64,000 nt of DNA from JALQUO01 sp964529685 (GTDB lineage Bacteria > Pseudomonadota > Alphaproteobacteria > Rickettsiales > Midichloriaceae): contig CAZGZC010000001.1 in NCBI GenBank assembly GCA_964529685.1, positions 186,001 to 250,000 on the forward strand. The letters run 5' to 3'. The notes under the pieces were generated by a model. That model was not told the origin of the DNA. It made no database searches and saw only the letters and a program-made list of their open reading frames with translations. Below are positions 1-8,913 of this stretch, in pieces. A program made the translations under genes and the position numbers. Positions within the stretch are counted from its first letter, which is position 1. Each line of letters opens with the position of its first letter.

Positions 1-2000
1 TCTTGGCTGAATATTTCTGCTTCATGGAGTTCACTAATTATAACTTTTTTTGAGCTTGCTAATATACTGATGAAGTCGTGGGCGCTGTATCCTACCTCAT
101 AGTTTGTAGGTCTTGTATAGCCTTTTCTGTGGCGTGTCTGTTCTGAGATAAAAAAGTGATCTTCAACTGTAGCTGGCCAAATTCCCTCTTTTAAGTCGCA
201 AATTATTGTCAAGTCATAGGATAAGAATCGTCTTTCAATGGAAGTTAGCAACTCTAGTGAGATATAGTTATCACTAACATCAGTGATAAAACTCTCGTTT
301 GGAGAAATAATAGCCCTCATGCCTAGCTCTAGCATAATGCTCTTGTACTCCTGAAGTGAGATATCCCAGGTACTTATACAGCTTCGGATTTCAACTAGTA
401 TCTGCAATAATTGCTCATCAATTGCGCAACCTATGATTGTTATATAAGCACTTATATGTCCTTTTAGGAGTTTATCAAACTTACTATCAGATAGCTCGAT
501 TTGCAGCGGTAAATCATATTCAACTTTAGCAATATCTCTATAACTCACGATCTTTTTGATTAACTCAAGTACATAATGCATCTCATGTTTCTTAAGAATC
601 TTTTCTGCATATTTTATATCCTTGTGATCTAATTCTTCAATCTCAAGTAACGCTTTCTCGGCTAATAAAATTGCTTCTTGGTTGTACTTGCTTTGTTTAA
701 GTAGTTCAAATATGTCAGTTAGATTTATCTCTTGAATACCAATCACATCTAATATTTTGAAGAATAAACGCAACTCAAGATAGTCATAACAATAAGTTGG
801 AGTTGAAGTTTTGATCCGATAACTTCGTGCAGAAATTTTTAATTTCTCTTTCAAGTAGTTATACAGCAGCTTAAGCTTCTCAGTATTCTTAGACACGATT
901 GATATGTTTTTAGCCTGTGAATCTTCAACTACAGATAGAATTGATCTAAACTCATCGGCTACAGATTTAGCTGAAAATTTCTCAATATGATTAAATTTAT
1001 ACAGCTTCTCTTTGTGTAATCTATGCAAAAGCGTAGCAGGATACATAAGCTGACTCAAAGCTGTATTTATCTCGTGTGAGTGGAATTTTTGATGAAATTG
1101 TGGATAAGTAGAGATTGTATCTTTGTTGTTATCAATAAATGTTTTTGGTATAATTTTACCTAAAAAATTTTCCTCATCAATAGTTTGAGGTATGGTTTCA
1201 GATTGTTGATCAAGCTCTAGTTTAGCATAGAGCTGATGACTATACATGCCTAAATTGCTACAGTCTTTTGACTGTATTTTATACAATTGCATATCTCTAT
1301 CTAAATTATCTGGACTGCTATAAGCTGAATTATTATCATTTAGATTATCTAAACTATTCGTTTCTGATCTTAAATTTAAAACATTCTCAGGTTGTATAAC
1401 TTTCAAAAACTCTCTCATAAAAAACTGTGGATGATCAGGCCCAATATTGTAATCAGTAGATTCATCATAACCATGCATAACTAAATTAAAGTTAAATTTC
1501 TCACGGAATACTTTCAAAATTCTAAGTAAAAGAGGTGAAAAAATCACAGGTAGTACAGCATAAACAGGCTTATTGAAATTGAAATTCAACTGAGAATTTA
1601 ATATATCTTGCAGAGCGCTGGCTCTTAATGATAAATTATTTTCACTTAAAAAGTTGTATAAATCAATCACAGTTTGTTGCAGAAGGTCATGCTGAGAATT
1701 CATACAAATCAGATCACTCACATTTAATCCATAGTAGAAAAATTCATTTATTGCTTTGCGAAGCTGACTTTTAATTCCGTAATCTCCTTTAATAGCTCTA
1801 TCAATTATAACAGACTCAGCTATATGACTAGCACGAGAAGGGAGAATTTTAAACCATAAATCATCATAAGACATAGCATTAGGCGTACGAGACTTGAATA
1901 CATCGGTGAGATATTTACCAGGTAGAATAATAAGAGAATCAGAAGTTTTGTCGGATAAAACTTCAATAAAATTCTCATTATAAGGTATATTGTAAATCAT
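1..2000 (-). CDS. addB: AddB-like double-strand break repair protein (partial, C-terminus beyond window edge)
   Basis: The reverse strand reads openly from an ATG at 2000 down to base 1, about 666 codons with no stop, so only the C-terminal part is missing. The N-terminus (IPYNENFIEVL, then SLIILPGKYL) fits the start of alphaproteobacterial AddB. Near the window edge the segment DLTIICDLKEGIWP followed by EVGYSAHDFISIL matches the AddB block usually seen as a GLNEGTWP-like stretch and then a GLSAHDF-like stretch. AddB partners the AddA helicase in processing double-strand ends for recombination. A candidate addA lies about 18 kb away on the same strand, so the pair is not an operon here. The nuclease domain and its iron-sulfur cysteines would be in the unseen C-terminus. 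The family call comes from motif memory and is fairly secure. Confidence 0.75.
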   Translation of the reverse strand, partial: MIYNIPYNENFIEVLSDKTSDSLIILPGKYLTDVFKSRTPNAMSYDDLWFKILPSRASHIAESVIIDRAIKGDYGIKSQLRKAINEFFYYGLNVSDLICMNSQHDLLQQTVIDLYNFLSENNLSLRASALQDILNSQLNFNFNKPVYAVLPVIFSPLLLRILKVFREKFNFNLVMHGYDESTDYNIGPDHPQFFMREFLKVIQPENVLNLRSETNSLDNLNDNNSAYSSPDNLDRDMQLYKIQSKDCSNLGMYSHQLYAKLELDQQSETIPQTIDEENFLGKIIPKTFIDNNKDTISTYPQFHQKFHSHEINTALSQLMYPATLLHRLHKEKLYKFNHIEKFSAKSVADEFRSILSVVEDSQAKNISIVSKNTEKLKLLYNYLKEKLKISARSYRIKTSTPTYCYDYLELRLFFKILDVIGIQEINLTDIFELLKQSKYNQEAILLAEKALLEIEELDHKDIKYAEKILKKHEMHYVLELIKKIVSYRDIAKVEYDLPLQIELSDSKFDKLLKGHISAYITIIGCAIDEQLLQILVEIRSCISTWDISLQEYKSIMLELGMRAIISPNESFITDVSDNYISLELLTSIERRFLSYDLTIICDLKEGIWPATVEDHFFISEQTRHRKGYTRPTNYEVGYSAHDFISILASSKKVIISELHEAEIFSQ

Positions 2001-2046
2001 TCAGATTAATAATAGATATTAGAAAAATATCAATAACAGAAGAAAG

Positions 2047-2113
2047 TTCAATCAGCTATGTGATCGAGAAGAGAGAAATTTGCACCATAAATCATCATAA
2101 GATATAGCATTAG
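2047..2113 (-). pseudogene. Degraded duplicate of an addB 5' segment
   Basis: This stretch aligns with about 1810-1883 inside addB. Both carry the run caccataaatcatcataag, apart from a few substitutions, in the same orientation. The copy lies just upstream of the addB start and has no open frame. It abuts a second fragment, derived from the era tail, which begins near 2114. It is a non-functional duplication scar. Confidence 0.75.
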
Positions 2114-2372
2114 TGATACTGACAGTTGAAAAAAGTGAAGACGGTAGCCCTACAGTACAGCGATCGATGATCGCTCAAAGTATCTCAAAACGAATAGTCA
2201 GATGATTAAAGAAATAGGGAAAAGAGCTAGAATGGCTATTGATCATATTTATAATTTGTAATAAATTTGTAATAAACTCAGTTTATTTTAAGATCTGCAG
2301 AAGCAATTTTCTAAAAAAATAATCAGACTATAAATATACTATTTGATCCTGAACAACAACTAAGCTAAAAAT
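2114..2372 (+). pseudogene. Decayed copy of the era 3' end plus the start of the downstream gene
   Basis: The segment follows the era KH-domain coding sequence (gatactgacagttg, then gaagacgg, then cagatgattaaagaaatag). It continues into the non-era tail that also follows the intact tail copy at 4585-4833 (agatctgcagaagcaatttt) and ends with ctatttgatcctgaac, which lies inside the hypothetical gene at 4833. Substitutions, small deletions and stops break the frame. In some positions it resembles true era more than the other copy does, for example gacagttg, so it probably predates the divergence of that copy. It spans most of the gap between addB and the next gene. Confidence 0.8.
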
Positions 2373-2378
2373 TAAGAA

Positions 2379-3476
2379 ATGCCAAAAATAATAAGCACAC
2401 AAAATAAAAATATAATTGAGTCCCTAAAAAGAGAACCTTGGCAAATGCAAAAGATAAATCCATGGTATTTTTGGATTAAAAGAACTCTGACACTGCCACT
2501 TAGAGTATTAACATTCCCTTTAAGATGGCTATTTATGCGTATAATTTGTCCTATCTCCTATGAAGATGATACTGTTTCAGACGAATTTCTTGTAGGAGGC
2601 AAAAATCTTACAGAAAAAGCAAAGAATGCATTTTCGATTCACGAGATAAATTATCAAATCTCAAAAAATGATCGTTGCTCAATGTTTCTTTGTGCAAATA
2701 TGAAAAATAACGATACACCAGCCTCAAAAAGGAAACTTGTTATCAATTTTGGAGGTAATCTTGAATTTATATCAGACAGATTAACAACAATACTTCGATC
2801 CGTTGGTAAACCTATCAGTAATGACATAATCTTTGTCTTATATCCAAACAAAGCAACTTCATCTCAAGAATTAGTAGATGGAGGTAAATCAGCAATATTA
2901 AGAGCCATAAATGCTGGTTACCAGATAAACAATATTACAATTGCTGGTCATAGTCTTGGTGGTGCAGTATCAGCAATCGCTATGAATGCAGTAAAACCTC
3001 ATCTAAATGGTCAAGAGTTTTGGCACTATATAAATCATAGGTCATTTACAAATCTAGGTGACATTATTGGTGCTTACTTGAATTATTCCAATGACAATGA
3101 AAAAGAATTAAGACATAAGGCAAAATCTTCTTGGATAGGACAAATCGTCAATAGATTAACTGAGATTTTAGGTTTACAACTAGATGCTGAAAAAGCAATA
3201 AGAGCTGGTTTGCCTGTTAATAGCATGACACTATATCGTTGCCAAGAAGATGAAGTGATAAAAACAGGTGCATCAATTGCAGCGGCAATCAACAATCATG
3301 AAATAGATACAACAGCCCCAGTAACATTTAACGTGACAAAAAATCAGCATAATGATAAGTGTTCAAATAAAATCTATGGAGCTGACGAAGAGAGTCAAAA
3401 TTATGACTATTTTCAACAAAATATCAATAGAGATGGAAATGCTGTAGGTAAGCATTGTAGGAAATTTCATAGATAG
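2379..3476 (+). CDS. Putative alpha/beta hydrolase (lipase-like), candidate effector
   Basis: This 365-residue protein carries a clear nucleophile elbow, GHSLGG, at residues 190-195 with Ser192 as the expected nucleophile. It follows a beta strand (NNITIA), as in class 3 lipases and related serine hydrolases. Possible triad partners downstream are Asp291 (CQEDEVI) and His324, which are inferred only. A hydrophobic or aromatic patch with Trp, Phe and Leu lies at about residues 28-58 and could bind membrane. There is no classical signal peptide. Length and layout resemble Dot/Icm-type lipase-like effectors such as the Legionella SidB/SdbA group, but I cannot confirm homology. The gene sits between two duplicated era-tail segments, so it lies in recently rearranged DNA. 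Confidence 0.6.
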   Translation: MPKIISTQNKNIIESLKREPWQMQKINPWYFWIKRTLTLPLRVLTFPLRWLFMRIICPISYEDDTVSDEFLVGGKNLTEKAKNAFSIHEINYQISKNDRCSMFLCANMKNNDTPASKRKLVINFGGNLEFISDRLTTILRSVGKPISNDIIFVLYPNKATSSQELVDGGKSAILRAINAGYQINNITIAGHSLGGAVSAIAMNAVKPHLNGQEFWHYINHRSFTNLGDIIGAYLNYSNDNEKELRHKAKSSWIGQIVNRLTEILGLQLDAEKAIRAGLPVNSMTLYRCQEDEVIKTGASIAAAINNHEIDTTAPVTFNVTKNQHNDKCSNKIYGADEESQNYDYFQQNINRDGNAVGKHCRKFHR

Positions 3477-3534
3477 AGGATTATACCTTCTCAGATGCTA
3501 GTAATAGTCGCAAGCTATGCTATACTCTCAAAAA

Positions 3535-4579
3535 ATGGAAAAAACTCTCAAAGTTGCACTAGTTGGACCACCAAATGTGGGAAAATCTACCCTCATCAAT
3601 GCCATTATTGGACAGAAGATTGCCATTACAACTCACAAACCACAAACTACGAGGAGCACTACTCTTGGTATACTAACTCATGAGGAGACTCAAATAGTTT
3701 TTGCAGACACACCAGGCATTTTTGAACCACGCAAGAACCACAAATTAGAGAAATTTATAGTAAATAATGCAGTAAAAACAATTACTCAAAGCGACATAGT
3801 TTTACTTTTAGTTGATGCATACATCATACCAAACATTCTGAATAATCAAGTTGATGAGAGAACTGAAGCAAAACTTGAGCCATATAGACAAGCAGCAAAG
3901 GTACTTTTTAACTTTAAATCACTGAAAAATATACTAATAGTTGCAAACAAGATAGATATATTGAAATCAGAGTTTCCTCAATTGACAGCCCAAGAGGCAG
4001 ATATATTATATCAAGTAATTCTCAATCAAGAACCATATGCAGGTGATAAAAAAATCATTCCAGTATCAGCAATTGCGTCTACAAATATAGAATTTTTGAT
4101 CAGTGAAATTAAACAATATACAAAAGATAAACCTTGGCAATTCGATCCTGAATCTTGTACTAATACAAGTGAGAGAGAGCTAGCTGAAGAGATAACTCGT
4201 GAACAACTATATCTTTTAATGCATGAAGAAATCCCATACTCAACTAAGATTGATACTGACAGTTGGGAGGAAAATGAAGACGGAAGCGCTACAGTATACC
4301 AANNNNNNNNNNNNNNNNNNNNNNNNNNNNNNNNNNNNNNNNNNNNNNNNNNNNNNNNNNNNNNNNNNNNNNNNNNNNNNNNNNNNNNNNNNNNNNNNNN
4401 NNTCAATAATAGTTCTCAAAGCATCTCAAAAAAATATGGTTATTGGTGCTGGTGGTCGGATGATTAAAGAAATAGGAAAAAGAGCTAGAATGGCTATAAC
4501 AAGCGCTTTTGATCGTCCAGTACACCTATTTTTACATATAAAAGTCCGTGAAGATTGGATTGATAATCTTAGAGTGTAG
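3535..4579 (+). CDS. era: GTPase Era, interrupted by a 100-N assembly gap
   Basis: Era binds 16S rRNA and acts in 30S subunit maturation. The GTPase motifs are present: GPPNVGKST at residues 11-19, DTPG at 58-61 and NKID at 138-141. After the gap come the KH-domain core VIGAGGRMIKEIGKRAR and a typical end (VREDWIDNLRV). The run of 100 Ns at 4303-4402 puts the two halves in different frames. Deleting it rejoins them as TVYQ-SIIVLKA, exactly as in the duplicate at 4585-4773, giving about 314 residues. The gene is therefore almost certainly intact. I prefer the ATG at 3535 over the in-frame ATG at 3517 because MEKTLKVALVG fits the family start better. Confidence 0.9.
4303..4402. other. Assembly gap of exactly 100 Ns inside era
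   Basis: One hundred Ns are the usual placeholder for a gap of unknown size. The flanks (ending tataccaa, resuming tcaataatag) are directly contiguous in the downstream duplicate. About 90 bases around this point are identical between era and that duplicate. The gap was probably caused by the repeat, and its true length may be zero or a multiple of a repeat unit. Confidence 0.95.
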
Positions 4580-4584
4580 AAACT

Positions 4585-4773
4585 ATGCTATACACAGTTA
4601 AAATTGATATTGACACTTGGGAGGAAAATGAAGACGGAAGCGCTACAGTATACCAATCAATAATAGTTCTCAAAGCATCTCAAAAAAATATGGTTATTGG
4701 TGCTGGTGGTCAGATGATTAAAGAAATAGAAAAAAGAGCTAGAATGGCTATTGATTATATTTATAATTTGTAA
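4585..4773 (+). pseudogene. Free-standing duplicate of the era KH-domain segment
   Basis: A 62-codon open frame repeats the era coding sequence from about residue 235 through the KH core (VIGAGGQMIKEIEKRAR). It then diverges into DYIYNL and stops, lacking the last 20-odd Era residues. It begins five bases after the era stop codon and carries only a few substitutions relative to era. It has no GTPase domain and only part of a KH fold, so it is most likely a recent tandem-duplication remnant and not a gene. The open frame is notable but can be explained by recency. Confidence 0.75.
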
Positions 4774-4832
4774 TAAATTCGTAATAAACTCAGTTTATAA
4801 GATCTGCAGAAGCAATTTTCTAAAAAAATACT

Positions 4833-5306
4833 ATGTCTACAATATATAAAAATACTTTTATTGCTGCAATACTAAATGGGACTATTAACATGCTATTTGA
4901 TCCTGAACCTGAAAATAATGCCGGAACTTTACTTTGGATTCACGGAGCTGTAAACTTAATTGAGATGCTTGCTAATAAGTGTTTATCTGTAAAAGAGAAA
5001 ATGACTTGCGATAAGGTTTTCTTTTCACCAACTGGAGTACTTTTACATGGCTGTACAGTAGTGAGAGAAGAGTTTAGCTATATAGACACAACCGCTAAAG
5101 GTATATCAATAGTTATAGCTGGATTAACTATGACTATGGTACCAATGCTGAAGTTTATAGAATCTCACGAGTTGCTTTTTACCATTCTTCCTAGTGCTAT
5201 AGCTGTGATAGGTGAAGTAGCTGATGATGTGTTAGGTTTAGGACTGTCTTGGGAAAAATGTCAGATAACAGACCAGACCGGTCAATATACATCTTATGAG
5301 TTGTAA
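4833..5306 (+). CDS. Hypothetical protein
   Basis: This 157-residue protein is not recognised. It is mainly uncharged, with two moderately hydrophobic stretches at about residues 88-106 (ISIVIAGLTMTMVPM) and 113-133 (LLFTILPSAIAVIGEVADD), and may be membrane-associated. It begins about 60 bases after the era tail copy. Part of its 5' end (ctatttgatcctgaac) also occurs in the decayed copy near 2350, so this gene's start was inside the duplicated block. Its size and character loosely resemble the 155-residue protein at 52124-52591, but I see no convincing alignment. Confidence 0.5.
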   Translation: MSTIYKNTFIAAILNGTINMLFDPEPENNAGTLLWIHGAVNLIEMLANKCLSVKEKMTCDKVFFSPTGVLLHGCTVVREEFSYIDTTAKGISIVIAGLTMTMVPMLKFIESHELLFTILPSAIAVIGEVADDVLGLGLSWEKCQITDQTGQYTSYEL

Positions 5307-5378
5307 GATCTTTTAGTCAAAAAGTATCTCATAAACTGTTTTTATGCTATAAATCATAGTCATAACTACGGAAAATAT

Positions 5379-7463
5379 ATGAAAGAGCAGCTATTACCAA
5401 GATTCTTGACAGCCTTGCAAAACCCCAAACAACATAAAGACATCCTATTTGCAATTGGTATTCTCTTAATTATATCAGTGCTGATCTTTCCAATTCCACC
5501 TATTCTCTTGGATTTTTTATTGAGTATCTCAATCAGCTTTGCAGTTATGATTCTAATGACTGTATTATTTATCAATAGATCACTAGATTTTAACTCATTC
5601 CCAAGCATATTATTAGTAGTAACTATGCTGAGGCTTGCTCTGAATATCTCAACTACAAGGCTTATTCTAGCCAACGGACATATGGGCACTGATGCTGCTG
5701 GTCATGTTGTAGAGGCATTTGGTTACTTTGTTATGCAGAACTCAGTAGTTATAGGTACAATAGTATTTGGTATACTTACAATCATTAACTTTATAGTAAT
5801 TACAAAGGGATCTGGAAGGATTGCTGAGGTTGCTGCTCGCTTTAGCTTAGACGCAATGCCTGGTAAACAAATGTCTATTGATGCAGACCTATCAGCTGGT
5901 ATAATCAATCAAGAAGAGGCAAAAAAGCGTAGAAAAGAGTTGGAAGATGAGAGTAGCTTCTATGGTGCTATGGATGGTGCTAATAAGTTCGTCCGTGGAG
6001 ATGCAATTGCAGGGTTATTAATCACATTCATAAACTTTATAGGAGGTATGCTAATCGGTATAGTGCAAAAAGACATGACATTCGCTCAGGCTATCCACAC
6101 CTATACAATTTTAACTATAGGTGATGGATTGGTGACTCAAATTCCAGCACTGATCGTATCAATCGCAGCTGGCTTGCTTGTAACAAAGTCAGGTACGTAT
6201 GGATCAGTGGATAAAGCTATTTTTGAGCAGTTAGGTAATCATCCGCAAAGTCTTGTAATCAGTTCGGGATTATTGTTTTTTATGGGGGCTGCAATGCCAG
6301 GGATTCCATTTATTCCATTTGCAATAGTAGCTGCTATCTGTGGTGCTGGTGCCTACTTTTTAAAAAAGCAAAAAGCTGAAATTAAAGAAGATAATAAAAA
6401 AACTCCTGAAGCAGTAAAAGCATCTGCTGAGCAAAATATTATGCAGTCGCTACATATAGATGTAATTAAGATTGAACTTGGTTATGAATTAATCGCTTTG
6501 CTTAGCGGACCAGAAGATATGAGATTGCCAAACCAGATTAAGAAGCTTAGAAATCAGATTGCAAAAGACATGGGTTTTATTCTGCCCTCAGTTAGAATGC
6601 AAGACAATATGGCTCTTGGTAATAACGAATATGTCATTAGGATAAAAGATGTTGAAGTTGGTAAAAATATTGCTCACCCAGGGCAGCTATTAATAATGAA
6701 TCCGAAAGGCACAGCTATGACAATTGAAGGTGAAGATGTGAAAGATCCAGCTTTTGGGATAAATGCTAGATGGATAGATTCTTCGCTAAGAGATGAAGCG
6801 CTATTTAAAGATTATACAGTGATTGAATCATCAACCGTTATTGTAACTCATTTGACTGAGCTTATTAAAGAAAATATAACTGATTTGCTCACCTATGGTG
6901 AGGTTCAAAAACTAATAGATAACCTTGGGCCAGAGCATAAAAAATTGATAGATATAATTATCCCAAGTGAGATAACATTAGTTACTCTTCAGAGAGTCCT
7001 ACAATCATTACTAAGTGAAAATATTTCAATTCGCGACTTGTCAGCCATCATCGAAGCTGTATCTGAAATATGTAGTAGTACTAAAAACGTAAGTAAGCTA
7101 GTTGAACATGTAAGAGTAAGGCTTGCTAAGCAGATTTGCCAAGCAAACACTAGCATTAAAGGCTATATTCCGATTCTTATCATGTCACCTATGTGGGAGC
7201 AGAACTTTGTAGAAAATATAGTCGGTGAGGGTGATAACAAACAACTTATAATGCCGCCAAGTAAGCTCCATGAGTTTGTAGTTGCAATAGGTGGTGAAGT
7301 TGATAAACAAAATGCCTCTGGTGAATACCCAGTATTACTTGTTTCACCCTTGCTGAGACCTTATGTTAGATCAATTATTGAGAGATTTAAACCATCTTTA
7401 GTTGTTCTGTCTCAGAATGAAATTCATCCTAAAGCTAGAATTAAAACTGCAGGACAGATATAA
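5379..7463 (+). CDS. flhA: Flagellar biosynthesis protein FlhA
   Basis: FlhA is the large inner-membrane component of the flagellar type III export gate. It recruits chaperone-substrate complexes through its cytoplasmic domain and couples export to proton flow. The 694-residue length is normal. The N-terminal half has about eight membrane segments, starting at about residue 20. The family signature RFSLDAMPGKQMSIDAD is at about 154-170, followed by the cytoplasmic loop with GDAIAGLLITFINFIGG. The soluble C-terminal domain starts near residue 340. The frame is intact, with no sign of decay. fliR and fliD are elsewhere in the window, so the flagellar genes are dispersed. A non-flagellar FHIPEP homologue is possible but unlikely given fliD. 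Confidence 0.97.
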   Translation: MKEQLLPRFLTALQNPKQHKDILFAIGILLIISVLIFPIPPILLDFLLSISISFAVMILMTVLFINRSLDFNSFPSILLVVTMLRLALNISTTRLILANGHMGTDAAGHVVEAFGYFVMQNSVVIGTIVFGILTIINFIVITKGSGRIAEVAARFSLDAMPGKQMSIDADLSAGIINQEEAKKRRKELEDESSFYGAMDGANKFVRGDAIAGLLITFINFIGGMLIGIVQKDMTFAQAIHTYTILTIGDGLVTQIPALIVSIAAGLLVTKSGTYGSVDKAIFEQLGNHPQSLVISSGLLFFMGAAMPGIPFIPFAIVAAICGAGAYFLKKQKAEIKEDNKKTPEAVKASAEQNIMQSLHIDVIKIELGYELIALLSGPEDMRLPNQIKKLRNQIAKDMGFILPSVRMQDNMALGNNEYVIRIKDVEVGKNIAHPGQLLIMNPKGTAMTIEGEDVKDPAFGINARWIDSSLRDEALFKDYTVIESSTVIVTHLTELIKENITDLLTYGEVQKLIDNLGPEHKKLIDIIIPSEITLVTLQRVLQSLLSENISIRDLSAIIEAVSEICSSTKNVSKLVEHVRVRLAKQICQANTSIKGYIPILIMSPMWEQNFVENIVGEGDNKQLIMPPSKLHEFVVAIGGEVDKQNASGEYPVLLVSPLLRPYVRSIIERFKPSLVVLSQNEIHPKARIKTAGQI

Positions 7464-7583
7464 ATTAATTCAAGTCAAGCTTTTTCAGCAAAATAATAAA
7501 ATCATAAATATTTGAAAAAAATTGTTGCAAAAGCAACTTATAGTTGTTAAAATTAACCTTAGATATAATAAATTATAGGAAAA

Positions 7584-8012
7584 ATGAATAGAACAAAAAT
7601 TATCAGCAATCTTTCAAGAAAGATAGTTAATGAGCTAGATAAATATGATGATATAAGCACTGAAATAGCCCAAAGAAAAATAAATGAGTTGATTACAAAA
7701 ATTGAAACAATAAAACCAGAAGATAACAATATAATTAGATTTCTTTTTGGTAAACCTATTGCTTATATTAAGCTTCTATTTAAAGTACTGTTTCAAGATT
7801 TTATTGATGGTACACAAAATTTCAAAAATCATAGAATTTCAATGATGCATTTAAAGAAAATATGTTTAAGAACCACTTTTAATACTATTCTTGTTAGTGT
7901 TATTATAACTGAATTAACTATACTATCATTTGGTTCATCAATGCCTATGTTTAGTTTAATTTTGATGTTATCAGTAATTGGTTTTGCTGCACAAAATTAT
8001 ATCAAAAAATAA
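7584..8012 (+). CDS. Hypothetical small membrane protein
   Basis: A 142-residue protein with a charged, probably helical N-terminal half (residues 1-60, rich in Lys, Glu and Ile) and two predicted membrane segments near the C-terminus (about 98-116 and 119-138). I do not recognise a family. It ends one base before the BrkB-family gene start at 8014, so the two are likely co-transcribed. It may serve a related membrane role, but that is an inference from position only. Confidence 0.55.
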   Translation: MNRTKIISNLSRKIVNELDKYDDISTEIAQRKINELITKIETIKPEDNNIIRFLFGKPIAYIKLLFKVLFQDFIDGTQNFKNHRISMMHLKKICLRTTFNTILVSVIITELTILSFGSSMPMFSLILMLSVIGFAAQNYIKK

Positions 8013-8013
8013 T

Positions 8014-8910
8014 ATGTTTAAAAGAATTTTGAGGTGTTATAGTTCTGCACTTAAAGATATGATAAAGCATGACGGAGTAGAACATGCGGGATATATAGCC
8101 TTTTTATGCATGTTATCTATTTTTCCATTTTTTGTTTTTTTTACTGCTGCAGTAGCGACATTTAGTAATAAATATCTTCAAGGTTTTTCAGGAAACTCTA
8201 TTCTTAATATTGTTACATCAATAATGACAGAAAGTGATTTTGCAAATTTAATTAGCGCTCTACAACCTCGAATAATAGAAATCACAAGTACACCGCCACA
8301 ATCATTTCTAGGACTTGCTATTATTAGTGTTATATGGACTGCTTCATCTCTATTTGAAGGATTAAGAACTATTATGAATAGAGCATATAGGGTTTCTAAC
8401 CCACCATCTTACATTTTTAGAAGAGCAATGAGCATTATTCAATTTATATTATTAACATTCATTGTAATGCTGATAATGTTCTCGATAAAATTACTTCCAT
8501 TGATCTCTGAATGGTTCCTAATTTTGCTTCAAGATACCAATGAATATTGGTTCATAACAAAGTTTCTCACAATTTTTATCAATTTAGCAAATGATTTTAG
8601 TTATCTTATAGGTTTTATTATAAATTTTCTTTTCCTTTCATATGTATATTATTTGATTCCAAATAAACAAAATAGATTAATTGAAACATTTCCTGGTACC
8701 TTCAACACAATTATTTTTTGGTCTTTATCCAGCAAATTTTTTCATTTTTACTTATCTACCTTTGAACAGATAAATATTGTATATGGAAGTATTGCAGGGA
8801 TAATTACAGCTCTCTCATATTTTTATGTATGTAGCTTAATTTTTATATATGGTGCAGAACTGAATTATTGGTCACTATTGATTTTTTTTAAGCAACAAAA
8901 TAAACAATAA
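8014..8910 (+). CDS. YihY/BrkB family inner-membrane protein
   Basis: About 298 residues from the ATG at 8014. I chose this start because the upstream part of the longer frame overlaps the previous gene and the family starts close to the first helix. The segment EHAGYIAFLCMLSIFPF matches the family's conserved N-terminal block (a GASLAYYTLLSLFP-like motif). VIWTASSLFEGLRTIMNRAY matches the second block, and the C-terminus IYGAELN fits the family end. Six membrane helices are expected. The family was once annotated as RNase BN, but its real function is uncertain. The gene converges with the BI-1 gene, with stops four bases apart. Confidence 0.9.
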   Translation: MFKRILRCYSSALKDMIKHDGVEHAGYIAFLCMLSIFPFFVFFTAAVATFSNKYLQGFSGNSILNIVTSIMTESDFANLISALQPRIIEITSTPPQSFLGLAIISVIWTASSLFEGLRTIMNRAYRVSNPPSYIFRRAMSIIQFILLTFIVMLIMFSIKLLPLISEWFLILLQDTNEYWFITKFLTIFINLANDFSYLIGFIINFLFLSYVYYLIPNKQNRLIETFPGTFNTIIFWSLSSKFFHFYLSTFEQINIVYGSIAGIITALSYFYVCSLIFIYGAELNYWSLLIFFKQQNKQ

Positions 8911-8913
8911 TAT

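Noticed and set aside
3517..4467. A reading frame through the N gap that continues as a different, stop-free C-terminus
   Set aside because: It arises because 100 Ns shift the frame by one base. The downstream part is translated in the wrong frame, and the correct KH domain is in another frame.
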